A stretch of DNA of 64,000 nucleotides, taken from Candidatus Melainabacteria bacterium (GTDB taxonomy: Bacteria > Cyanobacteriota > Vampirovibrionia > Obscuribacterales > Obscuribacteraceae). Both the position numbers and the translations under genes were made by a program. The notes under the pieces are model-generated. The model did not search any database. It worked only from the letters and a program-made list of their open reading frames with translations, and had not been told where the DNA came from. Shown here piece by piece: positions 26,784-35,191 of the stretch. The DNA lies in contig PLXC01000013.1 in the NCBI GenBank assembly GCA_003151275.1, positions 92,787-156,786 on the forward strand. Direction: 5' to 3'. Within the stretch, counting starts at the first letter, position 1, and every line of letters begins with the position of its first letter.

Positions 26784-27875
26784 GTGAGAGTATTTAGACG
26801 AGTCGGCTTACTGGTGTGTCTGTCTTTTCTTGCCTGCGTCGCAGCTTTCGCCACGAGCCACGACTTGCAGAAGACCCTCGACGATCTGGACAATGCGCCA
26901 CCCCCGGACGTTCCGCTGCAAGTCGTAACGACTGCCAACATGACGGGCGGGATTGACGCGCTGGACAGTGCGCCGTCCCCTAGTGCAGACAAACTCCGGG
27001 CAGACGAACTCCTGATATGGAGCCGCAGCGGGGCGGGCCGTCGCGCGCTTCGGATAGCAGCAACACCCCCGCCTGATCACTTATGGCAGGCACAACGACT
27101 GGCGGCAAACGGCCAACACCAGCAGGCTGTTTCTGAATTTACTGAGTCCATAGCGATGATAAGTACCGGCCGAGACGGCAAGTCCGTCGAAGATTATATA
27201 GATGGACAGTTCCCTAATCGTTTGTGCCAGGACTATTATGGGCGCGCTTACGAGTATTCACAGCTTGGAATGCACGGCAAGGCCGTCGAAGATTATAGGG
27301 AAGGCACGCGCGTAGACCAGGAATCCACCGCGTTCACTCGTGCGTCCCCCGATGCAGCGCCTTACCTGTGGCAACCAGACTATATTGCAGCAAATCCCTT
27401 GCCGTCCTTGTTTAGGGTGCTGATTATTGCTGCCGCCGCGTTAGTAGTTCTCTTTTCCGTCATCAGTGTGGGTGCTGCGATTCGCAGTCGGCTATTTTTA
27501 CAGATTCTGCTTTTGCCACTTCTTATTACAGGCGTTTTTTCCCCAGGCACCGACACTTGCACGCTATTGCACTTTGGCATTTCCGCAATAGCGGCATATT
27601 CAGCATTTCGATTCAGGAGTCTTGCATGTCCGAACTGGGTGTGGTTTTATGGCTTGATAGCTGCGTTCTACAACCCCTTTGTCCGTGTGCATTTGGACGA
27701 ATCCGCATGGAGTAATGTCGATTTTGTTTGCGCCTTGATTCTTCTCGGTTCGTTTTTCCCCCTGGCTCGGCGCGTGCAAAAAACGAGAATAACGCAGCCA
27801 CCGGCACCGGCGACCGCCCATAACTGCGAAGTAGCACCGGATTTGGTACCTGAACAGGCTAGCCGCCAAGCTTGA
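26784..27875 (+). CDS. exported TPR-like protein with C-terminal membrane domain (DUF6804-like)
   Basis: The GTG at 26784 is preferred to the ATG at 26694 because it places a signal peptide (RVFRRVGLLVCLSFLACVAAFA) at the N terminus; the result is about 363 residues. The middle has two TPR-like helices (QAQRLAANGQHQQAVSEFTE and YEYSQLGMHGKAVEDYREG). The last 170 residues form about four membrane helices, with YNPFVRVHLDESAWSNVD, which resembles the small DUF6804 membrane family. Substrate and role are unknown. It is the only rightward gene in the middle of element 1 and may be cargo. Confidence 0.7.
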   Translation: MRVFRRVGLLVCLSFLACVAAFATSHDLQKTLDDLDNAPPPDVPLQVVTTANMTGGIDALDSAPSPSADKLRADELLIWSRSGAGRRALRIAATPPPDHLWQAQRLAANGQHQQAVSEFTESIAMISTGRDGKSVEDYIDGQFPNRLCQDYYGRAYEYSQLGMHGKAVEDYREGTRVDQESTAFTRASPDAAPYLWQPDYIAANPLPSLFRVLIIAAAALVVLFSVISVGAAIRSRLFLQILLLPLLITGVFSPGTDTCTLLHFGISAIAAYSAFRFRSLACPNWVWFYGLIAAFYNPFVRVHLDESAWSNVDFVCALILLGSFFPLARRVQKTRITQPPAPATAHNCEVAPDLVPEQASRQA

Positions 27876-27877
27876 GC

Positions 27878-27994
27878 GATGACCTGAATACGGTGCGGGA
27901 GTTGCTGGGCCCCAGCGATTACAAAATGACAGTGCGACCACCCAAGCATAAGCAAGAAGCGGTTGATAAGCTAGTTCCCGCCATCGCAAAGTGA
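27878..27994 (+). pseudogene. tyrosine recombinase C-terminal remnant
   Basis: The 38 codons read DDLNTVRELLGPSDYKMTV then RPPKHKQEAVDKLVP, ending at TGA. This is the end of a phage-type integrase (normally ...TVRELLGHxDxxMTxRYAHLxxEHKxxAVxxL), with the Tyr-containing stretch altered. No catalytic domain precedes it, because the upstream gene ends here. It is a leftover of a further integration or recombination event within element 1. Confidence 0.6.
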
Positions 27995-28025
27995 AAGTTC
28001 AGTTCTCGCGACATTTTTGTTTTCT

Positions 28026-28385
28026 CTAACCACGAACGCGGACCTTGCCATGCAATAGCAAGCTGCGATCATTCTGCGCCTGGCTGTTTGCTTCGTAATC
28101 CTCGAGTCCGGATTCACACAAGAGAAAGTAGTGGCGTTGATTCGCGCACCAGTCTAAGAACTGCTCGTTATCAGGACCAGTCAAGCCGAAGCTACCAGCG
28201 TGGGCGTAATCGTCGGGACAGCCGGCACCGGACCAGCTCGCCTCTTCATTGTCGAGATACGCGAACCAAGTCATCTCCGCATCGTGTATGCGTTGCTCAC
28301 TCATCTCCGTCAGAATCAGACAGCGCTCTAAAAGGTTTGTCGCTGCTTGTCCAGTGAGCTGTTGTTTGGTTTTCTTACCCGCCAT
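28026..28385 (-). CDS. small protein coupled to recombinase, unknown
   Basis: This 119-residue soluble protein begins with basic residues (AGKKTKQQ), then an Ala/Leu helix region and the block GAGCPDDYAHAGSFGLTGPDN. The ATG overlaps the stop of the recombinase gene as TAATG, so it is translationally coupled. A broken copy of the same family lies at 25791-25976. No function is known; a recombinase accessory role is only suggested by the coupling. Confidence 0.65.
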   Translation of the reverse strand: MAGKKTKQQLTGQAATNLLERCLILTEMSEQRIHDAEMTWFAYLDNEEASWSGAGCPDDYAHAGSFGLTGPDNEQFLDWCANQRHYFLLCESGLEDYEANSQAQNDRSLLLHGKVRVRG

Positions 28386-29680
28386 TAGTGCGTCTCCTTT
28401 CTCAATGCATATTTCCAATTGCCCGAATCTTCTTGAAACGATTCAATCAAGCCATGTTCAGCCATCTCACATAGCACCCGGGACATCTCCGCGCTGTTGA
28501 TTTGAACCTGGCTGCCGATTTTTCTGTAGAAGTGGGTTTTGGTACTGCCACCGGCTCGAAGCACCGTCAGAATCTTCCCTTCTACAATGATTTGTTCTGC
28601 TCTTGATATTTTGATGTCAGCATTCTTGTGCTGCTTTTCTGGTGTCGTATGAGCATGGCGGGCAATCATCAGCGGTTCGGGTTTGGCTGTAATTGGCAAA
28701 GCAAGCAGTTCTTGGATCTTTTCGCTAACAGCTTCTGCTTCAATCCTAACCGCGCTCACATCCAAGCGCGCATAAACGAACGTTGAACGCACATCCTTGT
28801 GTCCAAGCATCTTGCCGATGGTGTATTGATTCGCACCGTTCATGGCCATGAACGAAGCAAGCGTCCTTCTCAGGTCATGAATCGTCAGCCCGGTTAATCC
28901 CGCTCGATCTAAAACGCGCGACCATGCTCGCTTTGGTTCCATCAGATGCCCCGAGTACCTGCCAGGGAACACCCATGCGGATTCGGCGTTGACAGCTTGA
29001 CGGCGGCGTAGGACTGCGACGGCTGCCTCCACCAGCGGTATCACGAGCGTTTCCCTGTTCTTAGTCTTATGATGGGGAATTGTCAGGGTCTTAAGGTCAA
29101 AGTCAATCTCATCCCAGCGCATTGCCATGACGTTCGACTTACGAGCAGCCGTATGCAAGCACATCCAAAAGAAGTCACGCATAAGGGGCTTCTCGCACTG
29201 TAGCGAGGCGTTCAGCTTAACCAGCTCTGCCGGTCGTGCGAATCGGTCACGAGCCACTTGGGGCGGTCTGTCTACTCCTTTACAGGGATTCAATGCGATG
29301 GGAATCAGCTCTCGTTTGATTCCAAAATTTATGACGGCTTGCATAACATTGACCGCGCGGGCCGCACCTGAGGGGCTTTGTACTGCCAGCTCATCTACCC
29401 AGGCTTGGACATCTCGACGAGCGATGGTATGCACTTGAACGGACCCCCATCGCGGTCCATGCTTCTGAAACCAGTAATATGAGTTGCTTTTCTCTTGATC
29501 ACTGCATCGTGCTTCCACATGCAGCTCGCGATATCGCGAATATATTTCACCAAAGCTCAGGCTTTTAGTCACCTTGCCCGCAGTGCTTAGTCGCTCTACG
29601 ACCCTATCAGCGATGCCGCTGAGTAATGGCTCCCAATCCGCCTGGTCGAGTTGCATCGGGTGTGTTGCATCGTTTAGCAC
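28385..29680 (-). CDS. tyrosine recombinase with C-terminal winged-helix extension
   Basis: This 431-residue protein has a SAM-like core-binding region (about 45-150) and a catalytic domain with Arg in HTAARKSNVMAMRW, His-x-x-Arg in IHDLRRTLA, GHKD and the Tyr in STFVYARLD. Unlike the two integrases at the element ends it lacks a DUF4102 domain. About 90 extra residues follow the catalytic Tyr and look like a winged helix (EGKILTVLRAGGSTKTHFY, then MSRVLCEMAEHGLIES). It lies downstream of the primase on the same strand. It may resolve replication products or act on a separate site; the role is inferred. Confidence 0.85.
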   Translation of the reverse strand: MLNDATHPMQLDQADWEPLLSGIADRVVERLSTAGKVTKSLSFGEIYSRYRELHVEARCSDQEKSNSYYWFQKHGPRWGSVQVHTIARRDVQAWVDELAVQSPSGAARAVNVMQAVINFGIKRELIPIALNPCKGVDRPPQVARDRFARPAELVKLNASLQCEKPLMRDFFWMCLHTAARKSNVMAMRWDEIDFDLKTLTIPHHKTKNRETLVIPLVEAAVAVLRRRQAVNAESAWVFPGRYSGHLMEPKRAWSRVLDRAGLTGLTIHDLRRTLASFMAMNGANQYTIGKMLGHKDVRSTFVYARLDVSAVRIEAEAVSEKIQELLALPITAKPEPLMIARHAHTTPEKQHKNADIKISRAEQIIVEGKILTVLRAGGSTKTHFYRKIGSQVQINSAEMSRVLCEMAEHGLIESFQEDSGNWKYALRKETH

Positions 29681-29928
29681 TTGCGCGCCTCCTTAACGTT
29701 GTCGAGGCAAACACTATCATTCTCGCGCTCTATCGCAAGTAAATTGTTTTAGCGTCGAAACCCACGCGGCATCCTGCTTTTAGCGATTCGCTCTTGTCGT
29801 ATTCAGCCCGGTCTTGCCCGTATTTACATCCACAAATCTGCTAAAAGTTTACGCAAACGCAGATGGTGCAAGCCTCACGGGCGGGCATCATGTGAATTGT
29901 CTCAAGAATGAGCGCTAAATGTTTTAGT

Positions 29929-32196
29929 TTATATCAAGTCACTCCAGCTCTTCGCTGTCGTCGTGGGTACCGGCGGCGTAAGTGTGGCGAAGGCTCTATC
30001 CGCCTCAGATTCCGTGGGTTTCAGTTTGACACCAACCCAGTAGGTGTAACCGGACCTCACAATTTTTTTGAACTTCTCTTCCATGCGCTTTGGAAAGCTA
30101 TCCCTGTGCAAAGGTTTGTCGATACCGTTTTTATCACAGTAAGTTTTGTAAGCGTGGACCATTAGCGATGCCTGAGTGCTAGTACTAGGGTCCACGTCGC
30201 ACATGTTTTGAAGAAACGAACCTAATTCGTCTTGGTCGACCTTGTACCGCTCAGTCTCTGCCAGGACCTCAGGTGGAGTCCGCAAGCTACCCTCTAGCCA
30301 AGCTTGATGTCCGCGTACAATCCAGGCGAGGATACCCGCGCGCTCTTGTTGCAACTTTTCTGAGAGGCGGGGATCTTTCTTATCGTCCGCAATGCGCACC
30401 GTAAATGGTATCGCCACGATTCGACGCCAGACGGCAAAACCTTGGCTCTTTACCTTGGGTAAATGGTTGGTGACCATGAAGAGCGTGTGCGTTGGCATAA
30501 ACGTCATCAGTCCCTGGTATAACGCTCTACACGTGACGGGGTCGCCGCCGGTTAGATGCTTGACCGTGGTTTCATTCAGCCAGTCATCTTCTGCTGTTTC
30601 TATCGTGGTGCAAAGCCTTTTCCCTCTCAAGTTTGCCATACCTTCGTTCGGCCCGTTCTTTTTCTGCGCCGTCAGCAAGGCATGGTCGGTTTCGTGCGCA
30701 TATCCGCCTAGAGCGCCATGCACCGCGTTAAAGAAAGTTGACTTTCCATTCTGTCCATCGCCATGCGCGATATATAGCTTCTGGTCGGTTGCGCAACCAC
30801 GTCCGCTAATCGCAGAACCAATCACACGTTGTACGAAATTTGCTACATTCTCGTTGGGAAAGATATCCTTGATGAACTTTTCCCAGTGTGGTGCTCCCGC
30901 TTCTGGATCGTAGTCAACATCACTGTATTTAGTGATGTGGTCTGTCGGGTCGTGTTTGCGCAGCTCGCCTGTGGTTAGGTCAAGTGTGCCGTTTTTTAAA
31001 TTGAGTAGATGCAACTTCCGGTCAAACGTCTCCGCGGGCGCTGACAGATAGGGCTTGGCTGTCTCAAGCGCGCCTTTGATGAAGGGTGCTAGACCGCACT
31101 GATGAGCGAAACCTAGTTCTTTATCAGTGACCGCCTCTGCGTACATTTTCTTGGACATGTTTTGAATGTATCCCTGCGGACGGCGCTCGTTATCGGCTTC
31201 CCAGCATTTGCCACCCCAGACTAGCCAACTATTTAACGGGTTACACCAGCGTACATAGCGCCCATATTCCTGAACGAATCGAGCCGCTAAACCGAGATGG
31301 TTGTATTGTCCGGTTATCGGTACTTCTACTTTGGGAGGCTCCCCATCCCTTAACGCCGTGGTGTTGTTGGTCACCATATCCGGTGCAAACTTCGAGCTAA
31401 CCAAAGCGCAACCGATCGATTCTTTCCCGTCCTTATAGCCATCCTCTACCTTATGCCATAGTTCAGTATCAGACCATGCTGGCTGGCAGCGAGGATTGTA
31501 GATGTCCCGCATGTGATTGAACACTGTTTCCAAAGGCAAGTTAAGATTTCTCGTCCCGCGGGCCGCCAGCGCGAAGGTGACATTGCTACCACCCTGCCCA
31601 TCTACTGCGGACTTCCACGTTTGACAGTCTGCTATAAATTGCGGTTCGCCAGCTAACGACGGACTGGGCTGGTTGATGCGGTCTTCTTCGTCGCGCTCTT
31701 TCGGCGCCTCCAATGTCTCTAGAAATGCTTTTGGTAAGTTGATTACGCTTACGACCTTGACCGCCTGATACGTGCCGTCCGGCGTGACTGAGCCATGGGC
31801 CACGGCGTACCTGCGATGCGTACCGACACCGTTCTGAAACTCAACGCCAGGGTAGCCGCTTTGCTTCTGTTTGATCGGACGATCACCAGGGACCATGGTG
31901 TAAAAGTGGTAGCCGCCTCTTGGTGTTTTCACTGTGTAGGAATCAAAGAGTTGCGGACAAGTTACTTTTAGTTTCTCAAGTGATGCGGCGCCTTCGGGTT
32001 TGTATGCGTCCACATCAACTATCAGTTCGTCTGCTTGCAGGTTTATGCCTACGTCGCGAGTTGTCCTGGCTTGCCCTGACTGTACGTGCTGCCACTCTTT
32101 GCCTGCCGGCGTTTTGCCATTGGGAACCAACGGAAAGTAAGCGCTAAAAGGTTGGGCGCCCATTGCTGCGGGCTGTGTTATAGTTGTTGTCATCAA
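29929..32196 (-). CDS. prim-pol / D5-type primase-helicase
   Basis: This 755-residue replication protein combines an N-terminal archaeo-eukaryotic-type primase-polymerase domain (about 15-165, with the metal-binding VDVDAYKP at 60-67 and GGYHFY) and a linker (about 180-300). A D5_N-like region and a C-terminal superfamily 3 helicase (Walker A in GDGQNGKST at 479-487) follow. It should prime and unwind at the element's origin, as P4 alpha protein does. Length and domain order are typical of P4-type and related satellite/plasmid primases. It is the largest gene of the leftward block and the main reason to call element 1 self-replicating. Confidence 0.9.
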   Translation of the reverse strand: MMTTTITQPAAMGAQPFSAYFPLVPNGKTPAGKEWQHVQSGQARTTRDVGINLQADELIVDVDAYKPEGAASLEKLKVTCPQLFDSYTVKTPRGGYHFYTMVPGDRPIKQKQSGYPGVEFQNGVGTHRRYAVAHGSVTPDGTYQAVKVVSVINLPKAFLETLEAPKERDEEDRINQPSPSLAGEPQFIADCQTWKSAVDGQGGSNVTFALAARGTRNLNLPLETVFNHMRDIYNPRCQPAWSDTELWHKVEDGYKDGKESIGCALVSSKFAPDMVTNNTTALRDGEPPKVEVPITGQYNHLGLAARFVQEYGRYVRWCNPLNSWLVWGGKCWEADNERRPQGYIQNMSKKMYAEAVTDKELGFAHQCGLAPFIKGALETAKPYLSAPAETFDRKLHLLNLKNGTLDLTTGELRKHDPTDHITKYSDVDYDPEAGAPHWEKFIKDIFPNENVANFVQRVIGSAISGRGCATDQKLYIAHGDGQNGKSTFFNAVHGALGGYAHETDHALLTAQKKNGPNEGMANLRGKRLCTTIETAEDDWLNETTVKHLTGGDPVTCRALYQGLMTFMPTHTLFMVTNHLPKVKSQGFAVWRRIVAIPFTVRIADDKKDPRLSEKLQQERAGILAWIVRGHQAWLEGSLRTPPEVLAETERYKVDQDELGSFLQNMCDVDPSTSTQASLMVHAYKTYCDKNGIDKPLHRDSFPKRMEEKFKKIVRSGYTYWVGVKLKPTESEADRAFATLTPPVPTTTAKSWSDLI

Positions 32197-32267
32197 GATA
32201 CGCCTTTCTTTGTTGTGTATTTAAAAGCAGTCTTTTGCCGGAGGCTGCTTTTGTGTTTGCTGTGTTA

Positions 32268-32699
32268 CTAAACGAGCTCTGCTGGCAGTTCATAGTCCGC
32301 GCGGTCGTGGTCCATTTGCCAGTTGAACCCTGAGCCGAAATGATCCATTTGAAACTGCGTTACGGTTCTAAGTCCGGTTGACGTTGCCCCCTTAAAATCT
32401 CGCTCGAGGATCGAAAGGGCTACTGCATCTTGTGGATAAGCCAAAAGGTGGCAATGCAGCCAACGCTCCCAATCAACCATCCTTCCCATGCTGCCACCTA
32501 CGAGGAGGTCAACAACCGCGGACTTCGTTGCGTCGTCTATCAGCTCGTATCGAGCTTGAATTGCTTGCACCAGATTAGGTGGCGCCTTGTGCCCCGGTAT
32601 TATGTGTGCTCGCCGCTTTTCTACGAGCTGACGTGCTGTTAGTTCAATGATTTCAGCGGCAGCCTTAGCCATTCCATTCAATTTTTCGTAGTTACTCAT
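32268..32699 (-). CDS. hypothetical protein of element 1 replication block
   Basis: This 143-residue soluble protein, all-alpha by appearance, has a VDWERWLHCHLLAYPQDA segment and a C terminus rich in His, Asp and Trp. It lies 71 bases upstream of the primase gene and in the same direction. No family is recognised; a replication accessory role is possible from position only. Confidence 0.6.
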   Translation of the reverse strand: MSNYEKLNGMAKAAAEIIELTARQLVEKRRAHIIPGHKAPPNLVQAIQARYELIDDATKSAVVDLLVGGSMGRMVDWERWLHCHLLAYPQDAVALSILERDFKGATSTGLRTVTQFQMDHFGSGFNWQMDHDRADYELPAELV

Positions 32700-32781
32700 C
32701 CCAACACCTCGCGTTACTTACCTCACCCTTTAGATGGTGCCGTAGGATGTTGTTATTAAGTCTGGCTAATAACAAGCGTTT

Positions 32782-33603
32782 TTACTTCTGGAAGTACCCG
32801 CGTTTGTTCGGTAAGAGCCCGCATGCCTCGAGCACTTTCACTAAACGCTCAATCTCCGCGGCTTTCCCATCGTCTACTAATTGGCTGAGCAGAAGGTCTA
32901 AACGATCGTATATGCCTTCTACGGGCATGGGAGCAAGGATGAGGTTAAGCACGGCAATCACTGGGTGATCTGAATCGAGAAGTATGTTGCCAATCTTCCC
33001 ATCGTGAAAGTTTTCGCTTTCGTTATCGCGGATAAACTGTGCTACCAAATAAGCACCATAGTGCCATGAAAGCTGGTCTAGAAGCAGCTTTCCTCCCACG
33101 TCGGCATCAGCCTTAAGCCTCTGAAAAGCCAGATACCTTTTCTTCGGGTCGTTACGCATGTCCTGTAGATTTTTCAAAGCTCGCTTGGATTGTCTGACCA
33201 TAGATGCAAACGAAGATTGGCTTATGCCTTGCCATTTGCCTTCGTCAAAAACATGCCGCGCCGCTTCCGCTTCGCGACAAAGGTAAACGCTCATCGCTCT
33301 TCGAATTTGAGCCCTAATGTAAATCATGCGCTCTGGCTGTTGCTTCTTGACCGCGGGGTCCAGCGCGCTCGCATCCATAGCGTATAACCTCTCGGCTAAC
33401 AGCTCGTCAATTTTGTTCTCGGTAAGCGCTGAAAGAGTGGGCAGAATGCTAGACGCGTAAATCGGGGCGGTGCCCCACGTTTGCTCTTTTTCGTCTTTTA
33501 GATATGCTTCAAGCAACTGCCGCTTCGCTTGTGGGTGAAGCGAGTCAATGCCCGTATTTTTGCAAGCTTTGTCAAAAGCCTCGGGATTTATTTTGGGAAC
33601 CAC
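32782..33603 (-). CDS. hypothetical helical protein of element 1
   Basis: This 273-residue soluble protein is strongly charged and helical, with no signal peptide and no recognised domain. Blocks such as RMIYIRAQIRRAMSVYLCREAEAA suggest a nucleic-acid- or protein-binding helical bundle. It lies in the leftward operon between the AlpA-like gene and the 143-residue protein. Confidence 0.65.
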   Translation of the reverse strand: MVPKINPEAFDKACKNTGIDSLHPQAKRQLLEAYLKDEKEQTWGTAPIYASSILPTLSALTENKIDELLAERLYAMDASALDPAVKKQQPERMIYIRAQIRRAMSVYLCREAEAARHVFDEGKWQGISQSSFASMVRQSKRALKNLQDMRNDPKKRYLAFQRLKADADVGGKLLLDQLSWHYGAYLVAQFIRDNESENFHDGKIGNILLDSDHPVIAVLNLILAPMPVEGIYDRLDLLLSQLVDDGKAAEIERLVKVLEACGLLPNKRGYFQK

Positions 33604-33671
33604 GCGTGTTTAACTCCGATATTGATTTGAGGCACCATTTACAGTGCCAGGCTGTGCGCATTACCAGTAGT

Positions 33672-34013
33672 TTATGGATTACGCTTTGGCGCGCTTACGG
33701 TGCTAGTCGCGAGCTTCTCTCGTGCAACGGCAAGCGCCGCCAAGTTACTGCTAGTATCGTACTCACAAGTGCTGCGGTGCTTTGGCTTATCGATATAAGA
33801 CAGCACATCTTCAGCCGCGTACCAAACACGGCCGTTTTCATCTTTGCTAAACGGCACGCCTTTGCCCTGCCATCTATCTCGATCTTGGCTGTAAATACTT
33901 CTGCCGTATAATCGCTGAAATTGACGCGGGTTGATCCGCGCTACTTTCCCACTGCGTAAATCGTCGACTGTTACAAATCCAACCGCACTGCTGGCGGTGC
34001 CTGACTTTGACAT
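33672..34013 (-). CDS. AlpA/excisionase-like HTH protein
   Basis: This 113-residue protein has a central motif GVPFSKDENGRVWYAAEDVLSYI, the second helix and wing of MerR-like HTH_17 proteins (AlpA, Xis), preceded by helix NPRQFQRLYGRSIYS. Such proteins act as excisionases or transcription activators in P4-like satellites. It is near the upstream end of the leftward block, as expected for an early regulator. Confidence 0.65.
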   Translation of the reverse strand: MSKSGTASSAVGFVTVDDLRSGKVARINPRQFQRLYGRSIYSQDRDRWQGKGVPFSKDENGRVWYAAEDVLSYIDKPKHRSTCEYDTSSNLAALAVAREKLATSTVSAPKRNP

Positions 34014-34341
34014 TGCTAAAACGCTCGAATGAATAACACCAACTCATTTCTCTCAGCCTTTCGACATGCTCTTGTCTAATCCGGCTGTGCGTTTTTGCGG
34101 TACTCTCCGCTGCTATCGTGCTCGAAAGCACGTCGTCGGTTCTTGTCGGCTCAATGGGGACTGTTGTTATCGGAGACTCAACCCCATGCTCAGGGTTGTT
34201 TGAAGACTTTGACCTAGGTCTTCTGTCCGGCGGGCTCCAGGTGGTGTTTTTCCCGTTACCGCGGTCTGCGCGTTCGTACTGTTGTCGGAAGGCAGGCTGC
34301 ATTAATTTAACTCGTGCATTACTGGCGTTTTTGCGCGACAT
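33874..34341 (-). CDS. uncertain open frame upstream of AlpA-like gene
   Basis: This 155-codon frame begins MSRKNASNARVKLMQPAF and is rich in Arg, Ser and Pro. Its last 140 bases overlap the AlpA-like gene in another frame, where the sequence no longer looks like protein. The first 80-90 residues could be real with a changed end, or the whole may be chance. No family is recognised. Confidence 0.25.
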   Translation of the reverse strand: MSRKNASNARVKLMQPAFRQQYERADRGNGKNTTWSPPDRRPRSKSSNNPEHGVESPITTVPIEPTRTDDVLSSTIAAESTAKTHSRIRQEHVERLREMSWCYSFERFSNVKVRHRQQCGWICNSRRFTQWESSADQPASISAIIRQKYLQPRSR

Positions 34342-34945
34342 GCCAGTGAGAACGCGATGGCTTTTATCAAGCCCGTGATTGGAAGTTTAATGCAATTGCC
34401 GGAAAAGACAATATCTCTGGGTGCAAACTTATAAACCGCGCGACCACATCTAGTGTGTTGATAGTGGGTCGATCTGACGTGCGGCACTAGATACAGTGCT
34501 TGACCTCAAGTATAAAATCATTCTTTGATAGTAAGAGTTATACGCTCACCGTATGCGGTATAACCGCATCACTTGTTAACTGTTCTGATTTTTTATGGTT
34601 TACGATTTTTTTCCAAAACGATTTTGCAAGAATGGCTTCTAGCCTTGTTAACAACCGTTTTTCAGAGGATTAATTCGTGGATCCATACGCAAGGCAAGGC
34701 AAGCCCGCCGCCCGTGGGGCTTGGTAGGGGGTGCCCGACACTCCTTATTTTGGCCAGCAGTGCGAGCCTTCCGCGTACGATTGAAGCGGATTGAGGTTGC
34801 ACGGCGTGTACGCAGGGCAGCTGAGCGCTCCTGTAGCGCACGCATTGCAAGTGGGCAGAGTGATACTAACCCATCGACTCACGGCACTGCACGCGGGTAG
34901 AGAATTTGTTCAAGTCATCCGGTCAAAAGCGTTGATTCTTTTCTG
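34342..34945. other. gene-free control region at right end of element 1
   Basis: No convincing gene is seen. It holds the dyad ATGCGGTATAACCGCAT (34553-34569: 7-base arms around 3 bases), a good operator candidate for the leftward operon, and A/T-rich sequence just after it. A single GCGTTGA half-site at 34929-34935 precedes the paired arm-type repeats. Confidence 0.45.
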
Positions 34946-34966
34946 GCGTTGACTATGCGTTGACTA
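34946..34966. repeat. paired 11-bp arm-type site, element 1 right
   Basis: It is identical to 22338-22358 (GCGTTGACTAT then GCGTTGACTA). It ends 5 bases before the 64-base attachment repeat. The pairing of one copy beside each end, together with an arm-domain integrase, supports an integrase arm site. Confidence 0.6.
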
Positions 34967-34971
34967 ATTAT

Positions 34972-35035
34972 GGGCGAGAGCCCGAAACTCTCGGGACGAC
35001 AGGATTTGAACCTGCGACCTATTGCTCCCAAAGCA
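34972..35035. repeat. junction attachment site between elements 1 and 2
   Basis: It is identical over 64 bases to 22147-22210, and over 56 bases (34981-35036) to 44537-44592 at tRNA-Pro. It contains the 3' 45 bases of the tRNA (34991-35035). It serves both as right end of element 1 and left end of element 2, so the two elements sit head-to-tail. Confidence 0.85.
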
Positions 35036-35149
35036 AATAAAACTGTTATCTGTACCTCTCTTAATTTCACTCTATGTCTTGAAACCCTGAATTAATGGGC
35101 TATTATGATCCGATCGGGTCTTTCGTGGTTTATCATATTCTCTATACTT

Positions 35150-35170
35150 TGGTTACTCAGTGGTTACTTG
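35150..35170. repeat. paired 11-bp arm-type site, element 2 left
   Basis: TGGTTACTCAG is followed directly by TGGTTACTTG. The same 21 bases recur at 44503-44523 beside tRNA-Pro. It lies about 115 bases inside the left core and 22 bases upstream of the preferred integrase start. The sequence differs from the element 1 repeat but has the same 11-base period and spacing. Confidence 0.6.
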
Positions 35171-35191
35171 GACCAAGTGGCTACCCCAAAA

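Larger units (their letters stand above)
22156..34980. mobile_element. integrative element 1, P4-like satellite type
   Basis: About 12.8 kb lies between two direct copies of the tRNA-Pro 3' half. It holds an integrase next to the left end, a three-gene cargo cassette near it, then a leftward replication/regulation block (AlpA-like protein, unknown proteins, prim-pol/D5 helicase, second recombinase). No terminase, portal, capsid, tail or relaxase genes are seen. This gene set is that of phage satellites such as P4, which carry their own replication and borrow virion proteins. The satellite reading is inference. Confidence 0.7.
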
